Positions 9,121-17,230 of a stretch of DNA of 62,669 bases are shown here, in pieces. Position 1 is the first letter of the stretch. Every line of letters starts with the position of its first letter. The translations under genes were made by a program, and so were the position numbers. The notes below the pieces were generated by a model. The model searched no databases and was not told where the DNA came from. It was given only the letters and a program-made list of their open reading frames with translations. Source of the DNA: JACJYC01 sp964558465 (GTDB lineage: Bacteria > Bacteroidota > Bacteroidia > Chitinophagales > Saprospiraceae); NCBI GenBank assembly GCA_964558465.1, contig CAZLEF010000040.1, positions 1-62,669 of the forward strand, written 5' to 3'.

Positions 9121-10353
9121 TTAATCCCGGGCCAACCGGAGGCCGACAGAGTAGTTGTCCTGATCCGCATTAAACCAGAGCCGGAAAGAAGAGCGGCAGA
9201 AGTACTCCTTAAAATTCCAGGCGCCGCCGCGCACCACTTGCCGGTTGGGATAGTCGCCTATGGTCCAGGCCGAACCATCCCCAGGGGCGCCGTCGTAAGT
9301 GTCGTGCCAGGTATCCTCGCACCATTCCCAGATATTGCCGCTCATGTCGTAAAAACCCAGTTCGTTTGGCGCTTTTTGGCCGACCGGATGTGTTTTTTGG
9401 GCTGAATTATCGGAAAACCAGCCCACGGTTCCGGGGTCATTGCCGCCGGCATATAGGAATCCCCGGCTTTGGAGGCCGCCTTTTGCGGCGTATTCCCATT
9501 CCGACTCGGTGGGTAGACGGTATTTTTTACCCGTTTGGGCGTTCAATTTTTGGATAAAATACTGGGTGTCTTCCCAACTGATATTTTCCACAGGAGATTG
9601 ATCCGAACCTTGGAAAAGACTCGGATTATTTCCCATGATCTTGCGCCATTGGGCTTTTGTCACGGGGTATTTGCAGAGGTGAAAATTCCTGATGATGACC
9701 CAGTGTACGGGTTTTTCCCGGTCGTCGCCCCCGCCGAAAGTATCTCCCATCTCAAAACTGCCGCCGGGGATAAACACCATCAGAGGATGGAAAGGGTCAT
9801 CTGTTTCCCGGCTTTTACCTTTTTTTCCTTTCTTCGGCTTGGCAGGTTTGGATTCCTTGGGATTTTTCGGCTTTCCGAACAGTTTTTCTTCCTTGTGTCT
9901 GAGCAGATTCAAGGTATGGGTGCGCAGGGTGACCACCCTGAAGATCTCGCGCGCGGCGTGGGCGAATGCGTCGGATGGAGCAATAGGGTCGCCGTCTTTC
10001 AGGACCACCTGGAAATCCCGCAGTTCGGTAGTTTCCCATAAACAGTCGCGCAGGATGACCGGCACTACGGCGGCGTTGCCGTTTTTTTCCCGTTCCAGCG
10101 CTTTCGGCAGTTCCACTTCGTTGACATAATCGCTGTCGAGGAAATCGGCGGAAACCAGCAATACAAAAATATTGGCGAGGTGCAGTTCGTGTTTCAGCCG
10201 TTCATCCCAACGTTCACCCGGGATGATCTCGCCATCATAAAAGATGTTGCAATGGCAGTTGCGTTCCAGGATATTCAGATGAAGGCGCAGCTTTTCCAGG
10301 AAGGGGGCGTCCTCACGGGCGTAGGCGATAAAAATGTGGGGAATGTGGGTCAT
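9121..10353 (-). CDS. TIR domain fused to FGE-sulfatase (C-type-lectin-fold) domain
   Basis: 410 aa, no signal peptide, so cytosolic. Residues 5-140 form a TIR domain (HIFIAYAREDAPFLEKL, YDGEIIPGERWDERL, then VSADFLDSDYVNEVE with Glu81 as the likely NADase catalytic residue). A Lys/Pro-rich linker covers about 155-185. Residues 190-410 are an FGE/EgtB/PvdO fold (MVFIPGGSFEMG, YRLPTESEWEYAAKGG, GFYDMSGNIWEWCED, VVRGGAWN...GLRLARD). True aerobic FGE needs two Cys in the GGSWLC...YC region; here only Cys386 remains and the first position is Phe, so formylglycine oxidase activity is unlikely and a ligand-binding role is inferred. TIR effectors joined to sensor domains are common in bacterial conflict and signalling proteins. 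It is convergent with the preceding gene. Confidence 0.9.
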   Translation of the reverse strand: MTHIPHIFIAYAREDAPFLEKLRLHLNILERNCHCNIFYDGEIIPGERWDERLKHELHLANIFVLLVSADFLDSDYVNEVELPKALEREKNGNAAVVPVILRDCLWETTELRDFQVVLKDGDPIAPSDAFAHAAREIFRVVTLRTHTLNLLRHKEEKLFGKPKNPKESKPAKPKKGKKGKSRETDDPFHPLMVFIPGGSFEMGDTFGGGDDREKPVHWVIIRNFHLCKYPVTKAQWRKIMGNNPSLFQGSDQSPVENISWEDTQYFIQKLNAQTGKKYRLPTESEWEYAAKGGLQSRGFLYAGGNDPGTVGWFSDNSAQKTHPVGQKAPNELGFYDMSGNIWEWCEDTWHDTYDGAPGDGSAWTIGDYPNRQVVRGGAWNFKEYFCRSSFRLWFNADQDNYSVGLRLARD

Positions 10354-10544
10354 AGCGTTTAGGCTTTTCCATTACGAATTTCACCCGGCAAATTTGCACT
10401 GCCCGGCAATTTAATTAATGGTTGAACAGCATTTTATTTAGTTAACCTCCCCTGGAAAATAAACAGGGTTAAAAATAGAAAAAATTGAGAACCAGTGTTT
10501 CAAATTTCCCTTCTAAAATAACTATTTTGCCCCAAAAACCAACC

Positions 10545-11624
10545 ATGTCCTTCCTCCACCAGATCATCGAACCCACCTTCGTCGTCCAAGAAGCAAAATG
10601 CCGCCGGAATATCGAAGCAATGGCCGGCAAGGCTAAAAAACTGGGCATTGGTTTCCGCCCACATTTCAAAACCCACCAATTGCATGAAGTCGGACGCTGG
10701 TTCCGGGACTACGGCGTCCATGCCATCACCGCCTCCTCCCTGCGCATGGCGGAGTATTTCGCCCAAGACGGTTGGGACGACATCACCGTCGCTTTTCCGG
10801 TGAACATCCGGGAAATGGACCGGATCAAAACCCTTTCAAACAGCATAAAACTGAACCTGCTGGTGGAAAACCGGGAAGCGGTTGATGCACTGGAAAAAGG
10901 CCTCGGAACACCGGTGGAAATCTGGATCAAAATGGACTGCGGAACCCACCGCACCGGGTTCGGCCCCGATCAGTTTGACCTGGTGGATCCCCTACTGGAA
11001 TTAATCTCCAAAAGCGGGAAACTCCGTTTTCAGGGTTTCCTCACCCACGCCGGGCATAGCTACAAAGCCCGCTCGAAAGAAGAACTCAGCGCCGTACATG
11101 CCGGTACGATGTCGGTTGTCCGGCAATTCCGGGAAAGATATGATGCCTTGGTACCCGGGTTGAAAATAACTTACGGAGATACCCCCACCTGCTTTACAAT
11201 GGACGCTTTCCCAGGCGTGGATGAACTGCGCCCCGGCAATTTTGTCTATTTCGACTGGATGCAGTGGCAGATCGGCACGTGCACCCCGGACGAAATCGGC
11301 GCCGTAGCCGCCTGCCCGGTGGTGGCCAAACACCCGGAGCGCAATATTGCCATCATCTATGGTGGGGCGGTGCATTTTTCCAAAGACTTCATCCTGAACG
11401 ACCGCGGCGACCGGGTATTCGGCAAGGTAGGCGCCTGGACGGAAACCGGCTGGACCGTGGCGCCCGACGGCCCGGAACTCATTGCCGTATCGCAGGAACA
11501 CGGGCAGGTACTCGCCTCCCCCGGAGAACTGGCCCGGATGAAGGTCGGCGACCTCTTGCCCATCGTGCCGGCTCATAGCTGTCTGACGCAGGATTTGCTG
11601 CGGGGAAATACGGTGGTTGTTTAA
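10545..11624 (+). CDS. D-serine dehydratase / D-threonine aldolase-like fold-type III PLP enzyme
   Basis: The frame is open from a TTG at 10485, but the ATG at 10545 (MSFLHQIIEPTFVV) fits the family N-terminus and gives 359 aa. The alanine-racemase-type barrel carries the PLP lysine in RPHFKTH (Lys42). The C-terminal domain has EHGQV and the metal motif PAHSC with His344 and Cys346. An HxC pair is the zinc site of eukaryotic-type D-serine dehydratase, whereas D-threonine aldolases have HxD, so dehydration of D-serine (to pyruvate and ammonia) or a related D-amino acid is the better guess. It stands alone on the plus strand. Confidence 0.85.
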   Translation: MSFLHQIIEPTFVVQEAKCRRNIEAMAGKAKKLGIGFRPHFKTHQLHEVGRWFRDYGVHAITASSLRMAEYFAQDGWDDITVAFPVNIREMDRIKTLSNSIKLNLLVENREAVDALEKGLGTPVEIWIKMDCGTHRTGFGPDQFDLVDPLLELISKSGKLRFQGFLTHAGHSYKARSKEELSAVHAGTMSVVRQFRERYDALVPGLKITYGDTPTCFTMDAFPGVDELRPGNFVYFDWMQWQIGTCTPDEIGAVAACPVVAKHPERNIAIIYGGAVHFSKDFILNDRGDRVFGKVGAWTETGWTVAPDGPELIAVSQEHGQVLASPGELARMKVGDLLPIVPAHSCLTQDLLRGNTVVV

Positions 11625-11735
11625 GTTAAAATGCAAAATGTAAAAACCTGAATTCAAAAGTGGGTCGCATTAAATCCACAGGTTCAGTGGATGGGTTTAC
11701 CCCAGGACTGAGTCCGGGCCCGGGCTCGGGACAGA

Positions 11736-11754
11736 CCCCGGCTGATAGCCGGGG
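11736..11754. repeat. GC-rich hairpin CCCCGGCT-GAT-AGCCGGGG
   Basis: Perfect 8-bp arms and a 3-nt loop, the same design as the hairpin at 9097-9115, including the GGGGGT that follows both. It lies about 110 bp after the D-serine dehydratase-like gene. There is no T-run, so termination is not indicated. Confidence 0.75.
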
Positions 11755-12087
11755 GTGGGAACCCACCCACCAGCCTGCCGACCTCGACGCCGCCTGTTTC
11801 CCAACTGTGCGGAGCATAGTATCCCCCTTATTGACCCTTTGGCCAATGCACACAGGAAACAGGATACGGCTTGAACCGCCGCGTTTTGCCGGCAAAAAAT
11901 AATTTAACGACGCTGAATGCCCGGAAACCAGGTGGAGATCTTCGAAAAGAAAAGAAGGTGATCATCTATGATCTGGCAAATATAAATAGAATAATTTTAG
12001 TTTACAAAAATAAAACATAAAAAATTTATAGTTTTTTGAACAATTACTGACCAATTTCCGGATAAATACCTGGGCAGCCTCCACCCC

Positions 12088-12095
12088 TAACTTTG
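12088..12095 (+). promoter_or_regulatory. Bacteroidota -7 element TAACTTTG
   Basis: Exact match to TAnnTTTG, 42 bp before the ATG of the membrane protein at 12138. No clear TTG is seen at the -33 position, so the match is partial. Confidence 0.5.
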
Positions 12096-12137
12096 CCTTA
12101 TACGCAACAACTTTTATAACCCTCATCCATTCAGAAA

Positions 12138-12812
12138 ATGAAACGTATCCGCCCAAAACGCCTGTTCGGCGTCGCATTCCTCCTTCTGGCTATATGGGTC
12201 GCCGCCGATCTGTTCATCCCCAAACACGCGGACCTTCGGCAGTTCGACCCCATTTTTGTCGGCAAAATGGACTCGGATATGTGGCGGGCCTATTACGAAA
12301 AAAAACCGGCCAAACTCTTTTTTCAACTGGCCCGTCTCATGCGCAAACAGTACCATGCGCCTTACTGGCGTTCCTTCTTCATCGCGTACAGAGCCGCTAA
12401 AGCTGCCTTTGTGTTCAAAGAAGGCCGGAACCGCGCGGATTACGCCAAAGCGCTGCCGCCCCTGGAAAAATTCTATAACGAAATCAACCGGCTCAGCAAC
12501 CGGCCTTTCGACGTTAAAAGGGTCGCCCAACTCGAACTGGAATGGTGGATCATCCGCCGCGAACCCGACCAGTTCTCACCCGCCGACTGGGAACGGATCC
12601 TGGCAGAAGAAGCCGGAGTGATGTACCACGAACCGGCCGAAAAAATGGTGGACTATGCCCGCCTGCGCACCGAAGCCATGGTGTTCAGAGATGAAAAAAG
12701 GGACAATATCCAGGCGGCCGATTGGGAAATAATTGAGCGGCTGCTGGTGGACTGCTGGCAGGCGCTGAATATTGGATTGAGGAATCAAGGAGTTGAAGAA
12801 CTGAGGAATTGA
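12138..12812 (+). CDS. Membrane-anchored protein of unknown function
   Basis: 224 aa. Residues 8-27 (RLFGVAFLLLAIWVAADLFI) form one N-terminal transmembrane segment after a basic start, so the body is probably periplasmic. The remainder is helical and rich in Trp, Tyr and Arg, with no motif I recognise. The last residues (NQGVEELRN) are encoded by the TGAAGAAC/TGAGGAAT word array that begins at 12790, so the present C-terminus looks acquired from the repeat rather than ancestral. The ATG at 12138 follows a TAnnTTTG promoter. Confidence 0.7.
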   Translation: MKRIRPKRLFGVAFLLLAIWVAADLFIPKHADLRQFDPIFVGKMDSDMWRAYYEKKPAKLFFQLARLMRKQYHAPYWRSFFIAYRAAKAAFVFKEGRNRADYAKALPPLEKFYNEINRLSNRPFDVKRVAQLELEWWIIRREPDQFSPADWERILAEEAGVMYHEPAEKMVDYARLRTEAMVFRDEKRDNIQAADWEIIERLLVDCWQALNIGLRNQGVEELRN

Positions 12813-12854
12813 AGAAGTGCGTGCCACAGGCGTGGAGGAACTGAAGAAGTGCGT
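12790..12854. repeat. Word array (8-nt, TGAGGAAY) split by a CACGCC-type palindrome
   Basis: Units TGAAGAAC, TGAGGAAT, TGAAGAAG are followed by GCGTGCCACAGGCGTGG, whose right arm matches the CCACGCC family exactly. Then comes another AGGAAC-TGAAGAAG. The 13-mer TGAAGAAGTGCGT occurs on both sides of the palindrome (12810-12822 and 12842-12854). It overlaps the 3' end of the preceding gene. A close relative lies at 30493. Confidence 0.8.
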
Positions 12855-12867
12855 TGGGAGGGTATTG

Positions 12868-12932
12868 GTTTGTTGATTTGTGAACGGCAACCCTCAAATC
12901 AACGCATCAACGAATCAACAAATCAACAAAAA
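12868..12932. repeat. Inverted word array, 8-nt period (TTGATTTG / CAAATCAA)
   Basis: The left arm GTTTGTTGATTTG (12868-12880) faces a longer right arm of CAAATCAA-type units (12895-12930) containing AATCAACG, CATCAACG, AATCAACA. The same words recur at 34278 and 38962. It lies between two plus-strand genes. Confidence 0.75.
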
Positions 12933-12996
12933 AATACGCAAACCTGCGTACCCCAATCCCGCAAACCAACGGATGCCCGTCCGGGCCCGACGACGG

Positions 12997-13004
12997 TACC
13001 TTTG
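12997..13004 (+). promoter_or_regulatory. Bacteroidota -7 element TACCTTTG
   Basis: Exact TAnnTTTG match 49 bp before the ATG at 13053. The -33 TTG is not evident. It lies after the word arrays, so the following gene is probably transcribed separately from the membrane protein. Confidence 0.5.
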
Positions 13005-13052
13005 CATCGTTCTTTTTAATCAACAATCAACCATTTCAAAAACATCTATTGT

Positions 13053-13532
13053 ATGAAAACGATGCAATTTTTTTTCCTGACTCTTTTATTTTTCCTTTCC
13101 GGATTTGGCGTTCAGGCCCAAAAAGCCGGTTCCGAAGAAGCAGCAATCATAGATTTCTGGAAAAAAACCTGGGACGCCTATCAAGCCGGTGATCTCGAAA
13201 AAATGTGGGCCGCATATACCGATGAAGCCGGCGAAATCGGCCCGGACGGCAGCCTCACCGTCGGTAAAGCCAACCTGAAGGCATCCTATGACGCCATGAT
13301 GAAAATGGTAGATGAGAAACCGACTTTCACCTACGAAAACCCATCGGTTCGAATTCTTTCTCCCGAATTTGCCCTGATGACCTGGAACTCAAGCGCTGAT
13401 TTCAAAATTAATGGCCAGCAAGTCGGAGGCAAAACAACCGGCGTGGCCTTCCTGCGCAAGATCAATAGCGCCTGGAAAATCGAATTCGACGCCCTCGCGC
13501 CGGTGATGCAGATGCCGGGTACGGGGAATTGA
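13053..13532 (+). CDS. Secreted NTF2-like (SnoaL/DUF4440-type) protein
   Basis: 159 aa with a clear signal peptide (MKTMQFFFLTLLFFLSGFGVQAQ). The body follows the NTF2-like cone fold: an N-terminal helix (EEAAIIDFWKKTWDAYQAGD), then MWAAYTDEAGEIGPDG with a GK motif, and strands ending in TTGVAFLRKINSAWKIEFDA. Such proteins are small ligand-binding or enzyme scaffolds; no catalytic residues can be assigned. Another NTF2-like secreted protein occurs at 34370. The gene is convergent with the adhesin gene, and a perfect word-array hairpin fills the gap. Confidence 0.82.
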   Translation: MKTMQFFFLTLLFFLSGFGVQAQKAGSEEAAIIDFWKKTWDAYQAGDLEKMWAAYTDEAGEIGPDGSLTVGKANLKASYDAMMKMVDEKPTFTYENPSVRILSPEFALMTWNSSADFKINGQQVGGKTTGVAFLRKINSAWKIEFDALAPVMQMPGTGN

Positions 13533-13547
13533 CAAGGCCGTTGTATA

Positions 13548-13620
13548 TGAGGAACTGAGGAATTGAGGAATCGAGGAACTGATTTCGATTCCTCAATTCC
13601 TCAGTTCCTCAGTTCCTCAA
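13548..13620. repeat. Inverted word array with perfect 27-bp stem (TGAGGAAY, 8-nt period)
   Basis: The left arm 13548-13574 consists of TGAGGAAC, TGAGGAAT, TGAGGAAT, CGA. Its exact reverse complement is 13585-13611, leaving a 10-nt loop. The right side carries one extra unit. It fills the gap between convergent genes and could serve as a bidirectional terminator or stability stem, but there is no T-run. This is the cleanest example of the word-array class in the window. Confidence 0.9.
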
Positions 13621-13629
13621 AGCACGCAA

Positions 13630-16600
13630 TCAATTCCCACGAGTCACCACCACCCTTTCCGCCCAAATACCGCCACGGGTTTGTGCCTGTACTAAGTAAA
13701 TTCCCGGCGATAGACCCCCAGCGCGAATGAGTTCTACCCTGGTTGTATTTTCACCCTGGTTTTCCGCCCAGACCACCTTCCCGGTCAAATCAAGAACTTG
13801 CACATGTAACAAACCAACTCCCGGATCGGCTTCCAGCCAGGCAACCAAACCAGCCGGATTTGGATAAAGATGCAACTTCCCTTGCAGTTCCGGGTTGGTT
13901 ATGCCCGTGATCACACCAGATTCGGTGGTCAGTGCGTTGACCGGGATCAGCGCTTCCGTATTGTCCAGCAAACGGATCTCCGACAGGGTAAACACGATCG
14001 CCGCGTTACTGGCCACATCCGCTTTTACCTTAAAATGCAGCCGGGCGACGGCGCCCGTTCCGGATTGATTTTGCCCGTCTGTCCGGGTCAATGCCGCTGC
14101 GATCTTGCCTTCCGTGATGGTTCTTTGCATCGTCAACAGTTCATCCCCCAGCCAGGAATCCTCAAAAGTTAGGAAGGCGGCGCCGGGTTCCACCCAGGTG
14201 GCATCGTAATTCAGGTTGAACGCCAGCCCGTAGACGTCAACCGGCGTTTCATTGGGCAAACCCAGTACGATGGGGAAAACTGCTTCCTGACCTGGCGCCA
14301 CATTTTCAGTTTCTACATAAAAGGAAAGTCCGTCTCTTGCGTTTTCCGACCAATTTTCGTCGCCTGGAGAGAAATTATGTTCCAGAAGCCAGTTCTGGTG
14401 GATGGCCAGGGTATCAGATTCATTGATCTGCCCGTCTCCGTTGGCGTCGATGTATGCAAAATTGGTCAGTGATTCGGGGGTAGCCGCCGGCCAGTAAAGT
14501 CCGGTTTGTTCCACCCATTCAAGGGTACCATTGTTTCTCTGGGGCCCGGATGCGCCGTAAGCGAGGCCAATGGGCAGCAGATCGTATTGGTTGGCTTCAC
14601 CGTTATCGTCCGTATCGCCGGGCCAAACGCCGGGCTGGCCTGCACTGAGATACCATTCCAGGCTGACACAGGCGCCCGAAACCCGGCACAATTGCCAGCA
14701 GATCGTGTCGGCGCCGGCCTGGTTGCCGGTTATTATTGCGCAATTGCCGTCGTTTTCGTAGGTGATTTCAATAACCGTCGGGTCAGGTGGCGCGCAAGTA
14801 CCCGGCGTGATGACCAGCCCTTCCGCCGCCGTCAATTCGGAACTGCACCAGGCCAGGCTTTCTCCTTCAGGAATGACCCCTGAAAAATTGAACGAACATT
14901 GTTCCAAAAGGGGGGTCAGGGTGAAGGAGGTCATTGCCATGCAACCTTTGGCATCCGTGACGGAAACTACGTAGGTTCCGGCCGAAAGGTCGCTCACCTC
15001 GTTAATCCCGGAAATCATCCCATTTGAAAACGAAAAGGAATAAGGAGGCGTGCCGCCGGTGGCATTGATCAGGGCCATGCCGTCGGCGATATCCGGACAG
15101 AGCGGCATTTGGACAATTGTAGCAGCCACTTCAAACGGTTCGGGTTGGGACAGGACCGGATTGATTACATAAATCGAAACGCAGCCATTAATATCCCCCG
15201 CGGTTAATACATATTCCCCTTCTTCCGAAATCGTGATATCCTGTGTAGCGGCGCCGGTGTTCCAACTATACGAAAAAGGCCCTGCGCCGCCGACGGATAC
15301 ATCGAGGGTCCATGCGTTTTCCCCGAAACAGTTGGGCTCGATTACGACGTGCTGAATGGTTGCTTCCGGATGGAGGTTTACCTCAAATCCGGCCTGGACG
15401 GTACAACCCAGTTCATCAATTACCGACAAATTGTACATTCCTGAATTCATGCCGGAAACAGCCGGAATGAACGGCTCCGGTTCGGATGAAACAAACCCGC
15501 CGGGGCCGCTCCAGATATAGGATTGTGCGCCGGGCAAATTGTTATAAAAAAACAGCGTATCGCCGGCACAAACCGGACTGTTGCTGAATAATAACAACCC
15601 AAAATCAAGGTAACTGCGCACATTTACCGACACGTTGACCTCCTCGGTGCACCCTTGGATATCGGTGACTATACCTGTATAAGCGGTCGTTTCAGCCGGT
15701 GCAGCCAGCGGGTTTGGGCAATCCGCGCAACTCAAGCCTGCAACCGGCGACCAGGTGAAAGTGCTTCCCGGCAGGGCGGTTATGTTCAACTGTACCACAT
15801 CTCCCTGGCAAATCGTGGTATCGGCAGAAACCGAAATAACCGGCCCGTTGAAATCAACTTCTGCGGTCAAAGTGGCGATCGACCCTTCTTGATCGGTCAC
15901 CGTAAGCTGATATTGTCCCGGCGCAAGCTGCGAAAGATCGTCGCCAGTTGCAGTGAAACCATCCGGACCACTCCATAGGTAACTGTACGGGAATTGCCCG
16001 CCCGACACGGCAATATCCAAAGAACCGCCTTGCGGATTGGCGCAGTCTGCCGGTTTGAAATCATACAAATCTACCCGGAGGTTAGACGCCGAAGGGCCCA
16101 GGATCACCCTGCCGGGTAAGCTATTGAGTTTGATTACGGTTTCATCGCCGTCGATGGCCTCCGTTATGGTCGGCACCTGTGATATCCGAACCTGAGATGT
16201 ATCTGCAGCATTGGGCAAAACCAGGAAACAAAGATCATAGATGTTTGTGCCGTCGGGCACGGATAGTCCCACAACATTCGGATCAGTCCAGGAATTTGCA
16301 ATTGAACCCGGCCAAATGAACGGCAAGCTGTTAAATCCGAAATTGGACAAGGCCAATCCGGGCAGATTAAATCCGTCGATAGAAAGCAAGGCCAGGCTGT
16401 TCGCGTCGTATTCGATCGAATATTGGATTGCAAGCATGTCGTCAAAGTTTTCGACGGAAACCTGTACACATACCGTGTCGTCAATACTTCCGTAAGCATC
16501 GCTGAATGCGACGGCAAGACCGGTCGCTTCCAGGCAGCCTGTGATGTTTACATTCCCGCCGTATACGGTCGCATTGTTGATGCCCGTTGGAGATTGTACG

Positions 16601-17022
16601 GAAGAAATCAGGGCGCCGGGCCAGATATTGACCGCAGATACCCCGCAATCGCGCAATACCCGCAACCCAAACCGGAATAGGGCGCCACCTTGGGGGAGGG
16701 TTACACCCTGGGTATCCGATCCGGAATTCCAATCAAGGGTGACCAATTCGCCAAATTGTTGAGGGGTTGTCGTAAAATTGGCGGAGCTCATGCCATTTGC
16801 CTGGAAACCATCTATACTCTCCAATTCCAATTGGTCGGTAGGGATAAAAAACGGAATGTGGAGGCGCGTAATGTCCGTAAAATTGTGCACCCTGAACTCC
16901 AGGTATACAAGGTCGCCCTGGGTAGCCTCAACGCCCCAAAACCGCAGACTGGGTTGTGCGGCGACAATATTGAGCATAAAATACAATATTGCCAGACAGG
17001 ATAGTTGCTTGATGTAATGCAT
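13630..17022 (-). CDS. Large T9SS type A surface protein with cohesin-like, SprB/PKD-like and dockerin-like regions
   Basis: I start at the ATG at 17020-17022 (MHYIKQLSCLAIL, signal peptide; 1130 aa). Two similar beta-sandwich modules of cohesin type occupy about 10-310. They are followed by SprB/PKD-like repeats (GSLDIAVSGGQFPYSYLWSG, then LAPGQYQLTVTD). Near 810-890 a calcium-binding dockerin-like pair appears (DTDDNGEANQYDLL and DANGDGQINESD). A third cohesin-like module follows. The last 80 residues are a type A sorting domain (LHLYPNPAG..., LSPGIYLVQAQT). The type IX system would export and anchor it. Having both cohesin-like and dockerin-like parts suggests self-assembly or surface complex formation (inference). 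Confidence 0.88.
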   Translation of the reverse strand: MHYIKQLSCLAILYFMLNIVAAQPSLRFWGVEATQGDLVYLEFRVHNFTDITRLHIPFFIPTDQLELESIDGFQANGMSSANFTTTPQQFGELVTLDWNSGSDTQGVTLPQGGALFRFGLRVLRDCGVSAVNIWPGALISSVQSPTGINNATVYGGNVNITGCLEATGLAVAFSDAYGSIDDTVCVQVSVENFDDMLAIQYSIEYDANSLALLSIDGFNLPGLALSNFGFNSLPFIWPGSIANSWTDPNVVGLSVPDGTNIYDLCFLVLPNAADTSQVRISQVPTITEAIDGDETVIKLNSLPGRVILGPSASNLRVDLYDFKPADCANPQGGSLDIAVSGGQFPYSYLWSGPDGFTATGDDLSQLAPGQYQLTVTDQEGSIATLTAEVDFNGPVISVSADTTICQGDVVQLNITALPGSTFTWSPVAGLSCADCPNPLAAPAETTAYTGIVTDIQGCTEEVNVSVNVRSYLDFGLLLFSNSPVCAGDTLFFYNNLPGAQSYIWSGPGGFVSSEPEPFIPAVSGMNSGMYNLSVIDELGCTVQAGFEVNLHPEATIQHVVIEPNCFGENAWTLDVSVGGAGPFSYSWNTGAATQDITISEEGEYVLTAGDINGCVSIYVINPVLSQPEPFEVAATIVQMPLCPDIADGMALINATGGTPPYSFSFSNGMISGINEVSDLSAGTYVVSVTDAKGCMAMTSFTLTPLLEQCSFNFSGVIPEGESLAWCSSELTAAEGLVITPGTCAPPDPTVIEITYENDGNCAIITGNQAGADTICWQLCRVSGACVSLEWYLSAGQPGVWPGDTDDNGEANQYDLLPIGLAYGASGPQRNNGTLEWVEQTGLYWPAATPESLTNFAYIDANGDGQINESDTLAIHQNWLLEHNFSPGDENWSENARDGLSFYVETENVAPGQEAVFPIVLGLPNETPVDVYGLAFNLNYDATWVEPGAAFLTFEDSWLGDELLTMQRTITEGKIAAALTRTDGQNQSGTGAVARLHFKVKADVASNAAIVFTLSEIRLLDNTEALIPVNALTTESGVITGITNPELQGKLHLYPNPAGLVAWLEADPGVGLLHVQVLDLTGKVVWAENQGENTTRVELIRAGGLSPGIYLVQAQTRGGIWAERVVVTRGN

Positions 17023-17230
17023 AGGAATGGATTTTTCACGGGTTGTTGTACCCGCCAACATTGATTAACGATAAAAATGTTCAGATATGATTCGTCAAAT
17101 CATTGGCTAAGAAAATAAAAGAATATAATTTATTGTGCACTTAACACCTTCAAAAAAAGTTGGCACGCTTTTGGATGTACCCAGCATACCAAACAAATTT
17201 TAAATCGAACTTTTCAAAATCCATTTACCT

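Larger units (their letters stand above)
11625..12137. other. Intergenic region, 513 bp, with hairpins and a promoter
   Basis: No convincing gene. The left half is GC-rich and holds an imperfect palindrome (about 11709-11730), a perfect 8-bp hairpin at 11736-11754 and a longer nested stem at 11793-11863. The right half turns AT-rich after about 11960 and ends with the promoter element for the next gene. An 80-codon open frame at 11660 has no family-like features and overlaps the hairpins, so I do not call it. Confidence 0.6.

Noticed and set aside
9121..10353. Active formylglycine-generating enzyme
   Set aside because: One of the two required Cys residues is replaced by Phe, and no sulfatase gene is nearby.
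11660..11902. 80-codon open frame in the spacer
   Set aside because: It runs through GC-rich hairpins, has low-complexity Pro/Gly composition and no start context, so it is most likely chance.
17159..17176. Sigma-54-like promoter (TTGGCACG followed by TTGGA) before the DUF3179 gene
   Set aside because: The -24 part is good but the -12 part lacks the essential GC, and no activator-binding sequence or nearby regulator gene is visible.
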